Shown piece after piece: positions 8,538-17,630 of a DNA stretch of 64,000 nt. The stretch comes from Sphingobacteriales bacterium (GTDB taxonomy: Bacteria; Bacteroidota; Bacteroidia; Chitinophagales; JADIYW01). Where the stretch lies: contig JADJYT010000001.1 in the NCBI GenBank assembly GCA_016719635.1, positions 124,001 to 188,000 on the forward strand. Reading direction: 5' to 3'. Below the pieces are notes generated by a model. It saw nothing but the letters and a program-made list of their open reading frames with translations. It was not told the DNA's origin and ran no database searches. Both the position numbers and the translations under genes were made by a program. Every line of letters begins with the position of its first letter. The stretch's first letter is position 1.

Positions 8538-10526
8538 ATGAAATTTTTCTACACGGTAATGGTATCCTGTCTTTTTCCATTAGTTTCCTTTGCTCAAACC
8601 GTTACCACGACTATCATCAAACCACCAGCCCTGCTGCAATGCGGTGAAGTGCCGGCAAGGTTGAACAATGTCGTCCTCGGAGCAGCACCGCCAGATTCAG
8701 ATGACAAACCGGTCATAGTCTTTGTTCATGGTTGGTTTGATAATGGCTATGCATGGTTTATGGCAAAAAACAAGTGGTACGAAAACACCTATAATGCCGG
8801 CTATAAATCGGCCTTTTTCTTCCAGTCGTATAGTGATGAATTTGAAAAAAATGGGAAAATAATTGCAGAGATGATTCGGCAAACCTGCAGGCATTTCAAC
8901 ACCAACAGGGTTATTGCTGTTTGTCACAGTAAGGGTGGTTACGATATGGAGTATGCCCTGTACAATGAAAATATGTGGGATACCGTTCAGGGTGTCATCA
9001 CTTTGTCTACACCGTTTCGTGGTGCTCCCATGTCTGATTTAATTGCCGTACCGATTATTCGTTCTTTGCTGGAAAGCATGCCGATTGTCGGCCCCATTTT
9101 TAAAGGAAAGGGTTCTTACCAGATGCAGACTGCCTACATGGCGGGCGTGGTAAGGCCTATGATGGATAATCATCCGGAGAATCGTCCCGAGAAATTTCAT
9201 TGTTTTGCTTCCTGGGGATTGGATCATAAGACAGTTTTGCCGGATGCTATGCCGGATGATATTTTAAAAGTGGTTTTTAACGACTACCGTCCAATATGTG
9301 TGGATATTCCCGGTTTCGGAACACTTGCCGGAGATTTGATGAGTGGTTTTATGAATATTACCGGAAATCTTTCCCGAATAGTTCAGGTGCAGGATAAGTA
9401 CAACAATCCACAGAAGAATATATACGATATTGACGGTCTCGCACCTTATTTTTCCAGTATCCGTCCGGGGGCGGTAGCATTTTCCCAGCCACCACCTTCC
9501 CAGCATTCCTATCTGAATCATATTGATGTTTTACTGTCTTCCTACATGTGGGATAAGGTATTTCCTGAAATTCAATATTTTAAAGATCATCCCGTTTTGC
9601 GTAAAAAGAACTGGGTTGAGACACCTGCCGCAACAGCAGACTATCAGCCCGTTTCAGATATACAATTGATTCAGTCAAAAAGTATTGAACTGAACATGGA
9701 TACTCCCGGTAAATTGTATCTGGTAGGTGAGTATAAAGATGCCGCATTGGCTGTGTATAATGACAAGAATGAACTGGTAAAAACCATAGACCTGACGATT
9801 GCGACGAAAGCCATGTTTGACATCTTTCATGAAATTGATTTATCATTCTTAACGCCCGGGAAAAAATATGCATTGAAAAGTTCCGTGGAATTAACAGGTT
9901 TCCTAAAAGACGGAAAACAAGCTGCCATTCAACTAAGCGTTCCGTCAGATAAAACATTCTATGCAGATGAACCACTCGGGTTGATTGTACATGTACAGGA
10001 TTGGACGGACAATGTTTTTCTTACAAAGGTAAGAGGATTCCTCAGCAGGAATATCAATGAACAGGGAGAGGTTATCTGGGATAAGTTGATTCCCGTTACT
10101 TTTGTTTGGGATGAAATTGAAAAGGCATTTGTTTGTCAGGATAAATTGTCATTGGATAACGGTATATACAATCTTTCGGTATGGGCGGAGGGTACAAGTT
10201 TAAAGCGATTTGCTACAACCAGTATATTGCTTAAGCAAACAAAAAAGAATCTCGGTCAGGATAATAACGCACTGACGATATATCCCAATCCTTCAAACGG
10301 AAACTTTTACGTTCAGTTTGATGCACAACCGGAAACCAATTATCAGATTGTCATCTATAATCCGTTAGGTCAGCAGGTATTTATTAAAAACCTGCCGGGA
10401 GATGTTACTATAAAACAAACTGTGCAGGTGGATGCGCTTTCCAATAACCTTTCAAAAGGAACATATCTTGTTACTTTATATGGCAATGGAGATAGGAAAG
10501 CGGCTCAGGCAGTACTCATCAAGTAG
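8538..10526 (+). CDS. Secreted alpha/beta-hydrolase (lipase-like) with T9SS type A sorting domain
   Basis: A 662-residue protein with a signal peptide at residues 1-20 (ends LVSFAQ). An alpha/beta-hydrolase domain covers about 55-330. VIVFVHGWFDNGYAWF gives the oxyanion-side HG motif near 60-65, and VIAVCHSKGGYDMEY near 125 gives the nucleophile elbow (H-S-K-G-G). TLSTPFRGAPM is a typical PGAP1/lipase block. A middle region of about 360-570 is beta-rich and unassigned. The C terminus (LTIYPNPSNG near 579 through YLVTLYGNGD and the final QAVLIK) is a type A T9SS sorting signal, so the enzyme is probably secreted or attached to the cell surface. An esterase or lipase activity is inferred; the substrate is unknown. 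Confidence 0.85.
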   Translation: MKFFYTVMVSCLFPLVSFAQTVTTTIIKPPALLQCGEVPARLNNVVLGAAPPDSDDKPVIVFVHGWFDNGYAWFMAKNKWYENTYNAGYKSAFFFQSYSDEFEKNGKIIAEMIRQTCRHFNTNRVIAVCHSKGGYDMEYALYNENMWDTVQGVITLSTPFRGAPMSDLIAVPIIRSLLESMPIVGPIFKGKGSYQMQTAYMAGVVRPMMDNHPENRPEKFHCFASWGLDHKTVLPDAMPDDILKVVFNDYRPICVDIPGFGTLAGDLMSGFMNITGNLSRIVQVQDKYNNPQKNIYDIDGLAPYFSSIRPGAVAFSQPPPSQHSYLNHIDVLLSSYMWDKVFPEIQYFKDHPVLRKKNWVETPAATADYQPVSDIQLIQSKSIELNMDTPGKLYLVGEYKDAALAVYNDKNELVKTIDLTIATKAMFDIFHEIDLSFLTPGKKYALKSSVELTGFLKDGKQAAIQLSVPSDKTFYADEPLGLIVHVQDWTDNVFLTKVRGFLSRNINEQGEVIWDKLIPVTFVWDEIEKAFVCQDKLSLDNGIYNLSVWAEGTSLKRFATTSILLKQTKKNLGQDNNALTIYPNPSNGNFYVQFDAQPETNYQIVIYNPLGQQVFIKNLPGDVTIKQTVQVDALSNNLSKGTYLVTLYGNGDRKAAQAVLIK

Positions 10527-10645
10527 CAGTCTTCTCATTTCCGTTTGACGGGATATATTAATATACGAAAGTAAATTAATGCTTGTTTACCGAAATGATG
10601 TGTTATCTTTTGCTGCTTAAAACCATCTTTATAAGGGATTAATTT

Positions 10646-10653
10646 TATGTTTG
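10646..10653 (+). promoter_or_regulatory. -7 box of the fatty-acid operon
   Basis: TATGTTTG (10646-10653) matches TAnnTTTG and lies 19 bp before the ATG of the first acyl-CoA dehydrogenase gene. No good TTG is found at the expected spacing upstream, so support comes from the -7 element and its position only. Confidence 0.4.
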
Positions 10654-10672
10654 TATTATTATTAGTTATACG

Positions 10673-11992
10673 ATGAGCACTAAAAATAAAAAGGATTTTC
10701 CGTTAGCTGCCTATTTCAGCTATTACAATCAGTTTTTAGATTCAAGAATCGGTAAGGCATTCAATCTCCGAAAAATTTCGGAACGTTTCGTTTATGAAGG
10801 CATAAAGAACGGAGTGAAAGCGGCGAATAGTACTTCCAGGGTTTTCAAGAATTTAACAATTGGGAATGCTAAACGGCTTGAATCAAAACCCGAGTCCGAC
10901 CTGTTTGATTTAAATTATACGGAAGAACAATCTATCATCCGGGAGTCCGTACAGGCGTTTGCTATAAAAATGCGGGCAGAGGCTGAAAAGATTGATGAGG
11001 CAGGTGTCATTTCCGATGAGTTATGGCAAGAGTTTAATGCCCTGCAACTGGCCTATATGCAGGTTCCGGAAGATTTGGGCGGAATGATGAAACAGAAATC
11101 CACCGTTACGCAAATGATGATGGTGGAAACGCTGGCGCACGGTGATTTAGGTCAGGCATTGGCACTTTTTACTAAACACAGCGTCTTAAATGCCATTATC
11201 CAATGGGGAACTGCCGAGCAACAGGAGGCATTGGTGCCTGACTTTTTAAATGAACAGCCGGAAATTGCTACTATTGCTGTTAATGAACCTACACCCTTGT
11301 TTTCTCCTTTTGAATTAAATACGACCGCGGTAAATAAAGAAGATGAATTTGTATTAAACGGAATCAAAAATATGGTACCGCTGGCAGCGGAATCAGCCTT
11401 TTTTCTGGTGGCTGCTCAGACCGAGAATTTCGGAATTCAGTTATTTATCGTTGATAAAGAGGCCAATGGTGTTAAGATTACATCAGACAGAAGCATGGGA
11501 TTAAATGCCGCTGAGTTGGGTGAAATACATTTAGACAATGTCTTAGTGGATGAATCGGCCATGCTGGGTGGTTCGAAAGGCCTCAATTATCCAGAATTTA
11601 TTGCCTACAGCAAGCTGGGTTGGTGTTCATTAGCTGTTGGTTGTTGTCAGGCGGTGCTGGATTATGTCATTCCATACACAAATGACCGTTATGCTTTCGG
11701 AGAACCCATCAGCCATCGCCAGGCGGTGGCATTTATGATTGCCGATATCAAAATTGAACTGGACAGTATGCGTATGCTCACTCAACGTGCAGCTTCGAGG
11801 GCAGAGCAAGGGTTGAAATTTGAGCGGGAAGCCTATTTAGCACATATTCTTTGCAGTGATAAAAGTATGCAGATCGGCAGTAACGGCGTTCAGCTCTTAG
11901 GTGGACACGGGTATATCCGTGATTTTCCGGTGGAGCGCTGGTACCGGGACTTAAGAGCGGTTTCTATTGGACTAAATGGAGTACATCTGTAA
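10673..11992 (+). CDS. Acyl-CoA dehydrogenase homologue lacking the catalytic Glu region (probable non-catalytic partner)
   Basis: A 439-residue protein. It carries an unusual 75-residue N-terminal extension rich in basic residues before the normal ACAD start (DLNYTEEQSIIRESVQAF, about 78-95). The FAD-contact segment NDRYAFGEPISHRQAVAFMIAD and the C-terminal QLLGGHGYIRDFPVERWYRD are well kept. Two key places differ from active enzymes. The usual TEPxxGSD block reads VNEPTPLFSP. The chain ends at SIGLNGVHL, so the catalytic EGT(x)xIQ motif is absent, with Leu434 where Glu is expected, and the last helix is missing. The gene begins an operon with a complete ACAD 12 bp downstream and an acyl-CoA synthetase. 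By analogy with alpha2beta2 ACADs, I infer that it is a structural FAD-binding partner. Confidence 0.85.
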   Translation: MSTKNKKDFPLAAYFSYYNQFLDSRIGKAFNLRKISERFVYEGIKNGVKAANSTSRVFKNLTIGNAKRLESKPESDLFDLNYTEEQSIIRESVQAFAIKMRAEAEKIDEAGVISDELWQEFNALQLAYMQVPEDLGGMMKQKSTVTQMMMVETLAHGDLGQALALFTKHSVLNAIIQWGTAEQQEALVPDFLNEQPEIATIAVNEPTPLFSPFELNTTAVNKEDEFVLNGIKNMVPLAAESAFFLVAAQTENFGIQLFIVDKEANGVKITSDRSMGLNAAELGEIHLDNVLVDESAMLGGSKGLNYPEFIAYSKLGWCSLAVGCCQAVLDYVIPYTNDRYAFGEPISHRQAVAFMIADIKIELDSMRMLTQRAASRAEQGLKFEREAYLAHILCSDKSMQIGSNGVQLLGGHGYIRDFPVERWYRDLRAVSIGLNGVHL

Positions 11993-12004
11993 AATTAGAA
12001 TAAA

Positions 12005-13204
12005 ATGAATTTAGAAATTCCTGGAAAGTTTAAAGGGATACAAAATTTTGCCATCATGGCGGCCAAAACAATCTTCAGGCCGGTATCCAGAAAATATGAT
12101 ATCGAAGAACATGCCTATCCGGTTGAACTGGATTTGTTTGCTGCGGGATTAAAAGGCTTGAACGAAGGATCCGACGCTCCCGTTGGCGGAGCAGCTACAA
12201 AAAAAGCGGATGCGGATGATGGTGGTGTCCGGAATGGAGCCAACATGGCGAACTGTGTGAATATACAGGCGATGTGTTACGGCGATGTCGGATTGCTCTT
12301 ATCCATTCCCGGACAGGGGTTGGGAAATGCCGCTATCAGTGCGGTGGCCAATCCGGAGCAGTTAAAGCGATTTTCCAATTCCTGGGCGGCCATGGCCATT
12401 ACGGAGCCGAATTGCGGTTCCGATTCTTCTGCCATTACCACTTCGGCACGCAGGGAAGGAGACCATTATATTTTAAACGGAGAAAAGATTTATGTTACCG
12501 CTGGTGAGCGAAGCAATGCGGTGGTCGTCTGGGCCACTTTGGATAAATCAGTGGGCAAAGCGGCTATTAAATCTTTTGTGGTGGAAAAGGGAACACCCGG
12601 CATGGAATTGGTTCGGTTAGAAAAAAAATTAGGCATCCGTTCTTCTGATACGGCTGCCATCACCTTTACGGATTGTAAAGTACCGGCTGAAAATTTATTG
12701 GGTACGCCGGAAATAGATATAAAAAAAGGTTTTGGCGGCGTCATGGAAACATTTGACAACACCCGTCCTTTCGTGGCATCGATGGCAAATGGGGTTGCTG
12801 AAGCAGTTATCGAACGTACGAAAGAACTGTTAGGAGATAAAATCAAACTCGATTACAGAATGCCGGTAAATAATGTAAAAGCAGCGGAAGCGGAATTGTA
12901 CAGAATGGAAGCTGAATACGAAGCTGCCCGTTTGTTGACACTGCGTGCCGCCTGGATGGCGGATAACCGCAAACCCAATTCATTGGAAGCATCCATCTGT
13001 AAGGCTAAAGCAGGCCGTGTGACCAATCAGATTGCATTAAAATGTATTGAGTTGTGCAGTTCACTGGGATATTCTTACAAAGAGCTGATAGAGAAGTGGG
13101 CCAGGGATTCGAAAATACTGGATATCTTTGAAGGAACGCAGCAGATTCAGCAGTTGATTATTGCCAGGAGGTTGCTGAACAAATCATCATCAGAACTTAA
13201 ATAA
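12005..13204 (+). CDS. Acyl-CoA dehydrogenase, catalytic
   Basis: A 399-residue FAD-dependent acyl-CoA dehydrogenase. Visible blocks are AMAITEPNCGSDSSAI (about 129-144, flavin and substrate contacts), HYILNGEKIYVTAGERSN, KKLGIRSSDTAAITFTDCKVP, and the C-terminal DILFEGTQQIQQLII-type motif (here KILDIFEGTQQIQ) with the catalytic Glu near residue 376. It introduces the alpha-beta double bond in acyl-CoA as the first step of beta-oxidation. A glycine- and acid-rich stretch (KKADADDGGVRNGANM, near 65-80) replaces the usual N-terminal helix arrangement. It starts 12 bp after a companion ACAD gene that lacks the Glu, so the two products may form a heteromer. Electron acceptor (ETF) genes are not in the window. 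Confidence 0.92.
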   Translation: MNLEIPGKFKGIQNFAIMAAKTIFRPVSRKYDIEEHAYPVELDLFAAGLKGLNEGSDAPVGGAATKKADADDGGVRNGANMANCVNIQAMCYGDVGLLLSIPGQGLGNAAISAVANPEQLKRFSNSWAAMAITEPNCGSDSSAITTSARREGDHYILNGEKIYVTAGERSNAVVVWATLDKSVGKAAIKSFVVEKGTPGMELVRLEKKLGIRSSDTAAITFTDCKVPAENLLGTPEIDIKKGFGGVMETFDNTRPFVASMANGVAEAVIERTKELLGDKIKLDYRMPVNNVKAAEAELYRMEAEYEAARLLTLRAAWMADNRKPNSLEASICKAKAGRVTNQIALKCIELCSSLGYSYKELIEKWARDSKILDIFEGTQQIQQLIIARRLLNKSSSELK

Positions 13205-13209
13205 TTGGA

Positions 13210-15036
13210 ATGGCTATAAAAGGTGTACGCGGGAATACGGTCAGTTTATCAGATTTAATCCTTAGATTGCCCGGCGCAGTAAAAGATTTACCAAAAATCC
13301 TGACAGCATTATACTACAACTTTACCATTAATCCGCAGTCGGAGATTTCCATCGGAGAAATTTTCAATAAAACCGTTTCCAGATATCCGAACCATACCTG
13401 TATATTATACCAGGATCAGAAATGGACATACAGGGAGTTTAATAACTGGGTCAACCGGCTAGCGAATCATTTTTTACACATTGGATTCAAAAAGGGCGAT
13501 GTCGTTGCCGTTTTAGTGGAGAACAGGCCGGAAATACTGGCCATATCCATGGCTATGGCAAAGATTGGCGGCATTGCGGCATTGCTGAACACTGCTCAAA
13601 AACATAAACCACTGATACATAGTATCCGTCTTGCAAATCCGAAACTTATTTTAGTCGGAAGCGAATTAATCGATCATTTTCTGGAGATTAGAGATGAATT
13701 AAAAGAAACGGCTAACCAGGTACAGTTGGTTCCGCATCTCACTTTAAAGACACCTAAAATACCGGCCATTAATGAATTTGATATTCAGAGTTCAGCTTTC
13801 CCGCTGATTGAACCGAAGTTTAATCACAAGATCTATTCTAGAGATGCAGGCTTATACATTTATACATCCGGCACCACCGGCTTGCCAAAGGCTTCCATTA
13901 TAAGTCATGGCAGATGGATTAAAGGATACAGCGCATTCGGACTGACATCCTTTCGTTTATCGCCGGAGGATATCCTATATGTACCCCTGCCATTCTATCA
14001 TGCGACGGCTATGGTGGTTTGCTGGACTTCCGTTGTGGCAGGTGGTGCAGCCATTGTCATTAAGAATAAATTTAGCGTAAAAGATTTTTGGCATGACATT
14101 GACCACTATAAAGCCACAGGTTTCGGATATGTCGGAGAGATTTGCAAGTATCTGTTGAATGCACCTGTTCATCCGTTGGAAAAGCATAATACACTGACCA
14201 GGATGATTGGAAACGGGTTGCGTCCTGAAATCTGGAAAACATTTAAAAACAGGTTTGAAATAGAGCAGATATGTGAATTTTATGCTTCCAGTGAAGGAAA
14301 TATCGCCTTTTTCAATGTATTTAATATTGATGAGACAATGGGCTTTTCTATCACCAGTTATGCCATCGTAGAATATGATCAGGAAAATGATCAGCCGGTT
14401 TTAGACCGCAAAGGTTATATGAAAAAGGTGAATACCCATCAAACGGGTTTGTTGCTTGGAGAAATAAATGAGCGCTATCCGTTTGACGGATATACCGAAA
14501 GGGATAAAACGGAAAAATCCATTTTAAGAAACGTTTTCAAAAAAGGAGATGCCTGGTTCAATACAGGAGACATGGTGAGGGATATGGGATATTTTCATAC
14601 TCAATTTGTGGACAGACTGGGAGATACGTTCCGGTGGAAAGGAGAGAATGTATCTACCGGTGAGGTGGAAGGAATTGTCAATCAGTTTACGGGAATTGAA
14701 GAAAGTATCGTTTATGGGGTAGAAATCCCGGATAACAGCGGCAGAGCAGGGATGGTCAATATTATACTGAAAAATGATGCCGGTATGTTTGATCTGGATG
14801 CATTTTATCAATACCTGAATGAAGAACTGCCGACATATGCGGTACCTCTCTTTATCAGATTTTCCAGGCATTCTGATGTCACCACCACTTTCAAGCATCA
14901 AAAATATAAATTAAAGAAAGAGGGGTATGATTGTGCAGTCATCGGTGATGAGGTGTATGTACTGATGGACAAAAGATATACGGCTGTTTCCATAGAACTG
15001 AGGGATGCCATTAACAGCGGCCAGTATCGTTTCTGA
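13210..15036 (+). CDS. Long-chain/very-long-chain acyl-CoA synthetase (FATP/FadD6 type)
   Basis: A 608-residue adenylate-forming enzyme. The P-loop-like motif YTSGTTGLPKASIISHGRW lies at about 219-236. FYASSEGNIAFFNVFN is the A5-type motif typical of the fatty-acid-transport-protein branch. DTGDM-type and hinge motifs appear as FNTGDMVRDMGYF and DRLGDTFRWKGENVSTGEVE (A7-A8). It activates fatty acids to acyl-CoA with ATP. It follows the second ACAD gene by 5 bp, so activation and first-step oxidation are encoded together. A C-terminal catalytic lysine region (KHQKYKLKKEGYD) is present. Closest branch by motif is VLACS/FATP, not classic FadD. The operon ends at a bidirectional terminator. Confidence 0.92.
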   Translation: MAIKGVRGNTVSLSDLILRLPGAVKDLPKILTALYYNFTINPQSEISIGEIFNKTVSRYPNHTCILYQDQKWTYREFNNWVNRLANHFLHIGFKKGDVVAVLVENRPEILAISMAMAKIGGIAALLNTAQKHKPLIHSIRLANPKLILVGSELIDHFLEIRDELKETANQVQLVPHLTLKTPKIPAINEFDIQSSAFPLIEPKFNHKIYSRDAGLYIYTSGTTGLPKASIISHGRWIKGYSAFGLTSFRLSPEDILYVPLPFYHATAMVVCWTSVVAGGAAIVIKNKFSVKDFWHDIDHYKATGFGYVGEICKYLLNAPVHPLEKHNTLTRMIGNGLRPEIWKTFKNRFEIEQICEFYASSEGNIAFFNVFNIDETMGFSITSYAIVEYDQENDQPVLDRKGYMKKVNTHQTGLLLGEINERYPFDGYTERDKTEKSILRNVFKKGDAWFNTGDMVRDMGYFHTQFVDRLGDTFRWKGENVSTGEVEGIVNQFTGIEESIVYGVEIPDNSGRAGMVNIILKNDAGMFDLDAFYQYLNEELPTYAVPLFIRFSRHSDVTTTFKHQKYKLKKEGYDCAVIGDEVYVLMDKRYTAVSIELRDAINSGQYRF

Positions 15037-15062
15037 TTCTTACATGAACCCTTTAGATAAAA

Positions 15063-15087
15063 AAACCGCAGATTTCATCTGCGGTTT
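15063..15087. terminator. Bidirectional terminator between convergent genes
   Basis: A perfect 10-bp stem, AAACCGCAGA (15063-15072) and TCTGCGGTTT (15078-15087), has a 5-base loop. A/T tracts at both ends let it serve the acyl-CoA synthetase gene on the plus strand and the T9SS cargo gene on the minus strand. Confidence 0.85.
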
Positions 15088-15111
15088 ATCAATAATGTCA
15101 ATATGGAGCGT

Positions 15112-17397
15112 TTATTTTGACAACATGAGTTTGTTAACATATACTTTATCATTGGTTTCCAGGCGATAGAAGTAAGTTCCGGACGGTTGATTGGCTCCGT
15201 TAAACTGGAAGGTATATTCATTGCCTGATTCTGTATTTCCTTCAAATAATCTTTCTACCTCCTGTCCGGCAATGTTAAAGATGGCCAGTTTTGCTTTTCC
15301 ATCGCCTGATGCTGTGAAACGGATAGTTGCAACATCATTAAACGGGTTAGGATACGCTGCCATCTCAACGGATTTCTCTATAGATTTTACCTCTTCCTGT
15401 ACAGGTGCAGCTAATCGGGAACTGGTAATAGCGGCAAACGCTTCAGGTTCTTCTGAACAGGATAAACAGTTGGTATTCCAGTTCCAGGTCACATGTTCGT
15501 CGGAATTTACAGTCTTTCCTACAAACTGACCTGTTAATCTCGTCGGAGCATCAGCAGTGGCCTTTTGTACAACTATTTCTCCTGTCAGTGTGTAAGCGTT
15601 ACCGTTAAATTGTGCACCCGGACCGAATGTAAATTCAACGGCACCGGATTTATCTTTTACATAAAACGTCACCTTGTTTTGAGCAAGGTTTGTTTTAGTG
15701 TTTTTTTCAAACTTTACAGCTTTAACTACGGTAATCTCCGAACATGTCGGAAAATCGGTTGTCGATCCTTCTTTAGCGGTATATTGCACGGCATAGATTC
15801 TTGGCTGCGTGAAGGTTACTATTGAATTCCGGCCCAGGGAAATGGTACCGTAAATGGAATCTGTCAGGGTAACGGTCGCATTGTCAGCTACGGTTACATT
15901 TTTTTTACTGGTTCCGAATGGATTCGCTAAAATGACCGGTAAGGTTACGACTGCAGCTGCGGTTATTTTATTAGTAACGGCACTTCCTCCGACAACATTA
16001 ATTACCGGGGCTTTTACAAATGTGGTTTGAGCCATTACAACGCTGCTTCTGTCCAAAATAGCTTTTGCACCCGTTTTAGAAACGGCAATACCGCCATTCT
16101 GAACAGTATTTCGCTTCAAAGTAACAGCATCGATACCTACAATGGTATAGGCATTTGTTGTGACGGTCTTATCAAAGGATACTGTTTCAAATGCTTCGGC
16201 TGTGCAGCCGTATTGATTGGTTGCCAGCACGGAATACAAACCGTTTACAGCATTAATGGTTGCCGTATGTTCCCCGCTGTTCCATAAGAAAGAGGAGGTT
16301 TCATCATCTGAACCGGCCGTCAGTATTTTAAAATCTCCCTGACAGTTTGTTGGAATATCTGCACTTGTTATTGTTGCGGTTGGAATGCTTCCTTCTATGG
16401 TTACGATTGCAGTACAAGATGATGTCGCATCGCCGTTAGATACCGTGAGTGTCACTTCATTTGCACCGATAGTAGAGCAATCGAAATAGGAGTTGGATAC
16501 TTCCGCATCCGTATATCCAAAGGAACCGCCGTCAACATCCAGTGCTGATATGGTTACATTACCATTGGCTAAAGCAACACTTATATCCTGACAAACCGCT
16601 GACATGGGGTACGGATTTACGGTTACCGTTGCATCGCAGGGAGATGCATTTCCGGATGGGTCAGTTGCATTAAGTGTAACAACATTTTCCCCTAAATTAT
16701 TTACATCAAATGCTGTTTGTGAGGCTTCCAGTAAAAATGAACAGTTGTCATAAGTACCGCCATCAATATCTGCCGCAGTAATAGAGGCATTCCCGTCCTG
16801 GTCAAGTTCGATGGTGATATCCTGGCAAACCGCATTTGGTGGCAGTATATCTATCACCTGAATCAATGCTTCACAGGTTGATGTATTTCCACTCATATCT
16901 ATATAGGTTACAGTAACATAGTTATCACCGATATCATCACAGGTGAAATCTGTTTTGCTGGACGTAATATCCGCCAGACATCCTTCTTCAGAGCCTCCGT
17001 CCAAATAAAATGGGTTCACATAATAGGTGCCGTCTTCCAGCAAATCAGCTATAAAGCTCAGGCAATTTGGGTTGGCAGGTGCCAGATTGTCTTCAACAGT
17101 AACGGCAGATTCACAAGTCGATGAATTTCCGGATGCATCCGTAACGGTTAATACCACTGTATGCGGATTATCGAATAATTCACTGCAGGTAAATTCTGTC
17201 ATCGAAGCATCATAACTTACTATGACATCGTCATCGGTTGAACCGTCGTCCAGGTCTTGTCCTGCAATGGCAGCATACCCCCAGGTATCTAACTGAACAG
17301 TGATGTTTTTACAAACTGCAGTTGGGGGTGTAACATCTTGCGCCATGACGGCTGCATAGATGAAGGTGAGAAATAAGGATAGAAAAAAGGGTCTCAT
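15112..17397 (-). CDS. Large secreted HYR-like repeat protein with T9SS type A sorting domain
   Basis: A 761-residue protein if translation starts at the ATG at 17397, which directly precedes a clean signal peptide (MRPFFLSLFLTFIYAAVMAQ). The longer frame from 17490 would bury that peptide. Four tandem repeats of about 75-90 residues follow, each like PPxAVCxDITVxLD ... IDGGxxDxC ... VTLTVTDxSGNxSxC. This is an HYR/immunoglobulin-like pattern with conserved Cys and Asp, probably Ca-binding. A middle region (about 350-620) is beta-rich with T/V/N repeats. The C terminus (AAYPNPFNDVATIRF to NKLMLSK) is a T9SS sorting domain. It is probably a surface adhesin or structural protein; the role is inferred from architecture only. 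Confidence 0.85.
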   Translation of the reverse strand: MRPFFLSLFLTFIYAAVMAQDVTPPTAVCKNITVQLDTWGYAAIAGQDLDDGSTDDDVIVSYDASMTEFTCSELFDNPHTVVLTVTDASGNSSTCESAVTVEDNLAPANPNCLSFIADLLEDGTYYVNPFYLDGGSEEGCLADITSSKTDFTCDDIGDNYVTVTYIDMSGNTSTCEALIQVIDILPPNAVCQDITIELDQDGNASITAADIDGGTYDNCSFLLEASQTAFDVNNLGENVVTLNATDPSGNASPCDATVTVNPYPMSAVCQDISVALANGNVTISALDVDGGSFGYTDAEVSNSYFDCSTIGANEVTLTVSNGDATSSCTAIVTIEGSIPTATITSADIPTNCQGDFKILTAGSDDETSSFLWNSGEHTATINAVNGLYSVLATNQYGCTAEAFETVSFDKTVTTNAYTIVGIDAVTLKRNTVQNGGIAVSKTGAKAILDRSSVVMAQTTFVKAPVINVVGGSAVTNKITAAAVVTLPVILANPFGTSKKNVTVADNATVTLTDSIYGTISLGRNSIVTFTQPRIYAVQYTAKEGSTTDFPTCSEITVVKAVKFEKNTKTNLAQNKVTFYVKDKSGAVEFTFGPGAQFNGNAYTLTGEIVVQKATADAPTRLTGQFVGKTVNSDEHVTWNWNTNCLSCSEEPEAFAAITSSRLAAPVQEEVKSIEKSVEMAAYPNPFNDVATIRFTASGDGKAKLAIFNIAGQEVERLFEGNTESGNEYTFQFNGANQPSGTYFYRLETNDKVYVNKLMLSK

Positions 17398-17630
17398 GTT
17401 GCAAATATTTAAAGGGTTATCAATTATAGACATAACTACATAATTACTTAGTAATAAAATATTTAAATTTAGGTTTATTATGTTTCGCATTCCAACTGGA
17501 TTGAAAATGCAAAAGGTTTACGTTTCAATATCAAATATATACCAATATTTTTATTTTCGCAACTTTTTTTATTTTTTTCAAAAAATAGTTTTAAAACCTG
17601 ACTTTCAGCTTCATTAAAATGTAATGTATT
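17398..17630. other. AT-rich intergenic region between helicase stop and T9SS cargo start
   Basis: A 233-bp, very AT-rich gap, reading leftwards from the helicase stop to the cargo start. It should contain the cargo promoter. A TATTTGCAAC stretch a few bases before the ATG at 17397 resembles a -7 element, but I found no convincing -33 partner. There is no RNA gene or credible small ORF. Confidence 0.4.

Noticed and set aside
16027..16287. Plus-strand open frames inside the large T9SS cargo gene
   Set aside because: They are antisense shadows with no recognised motif and no promoter-like sequence.
15112..17397. Tandem repeats in DNA as a possible CRISPR or satellite array
   Set aside because: The repetition is at protein level (diverged HYR-like domains of 75-90 residues). 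No short identical direct repeats with regular spacers were found.
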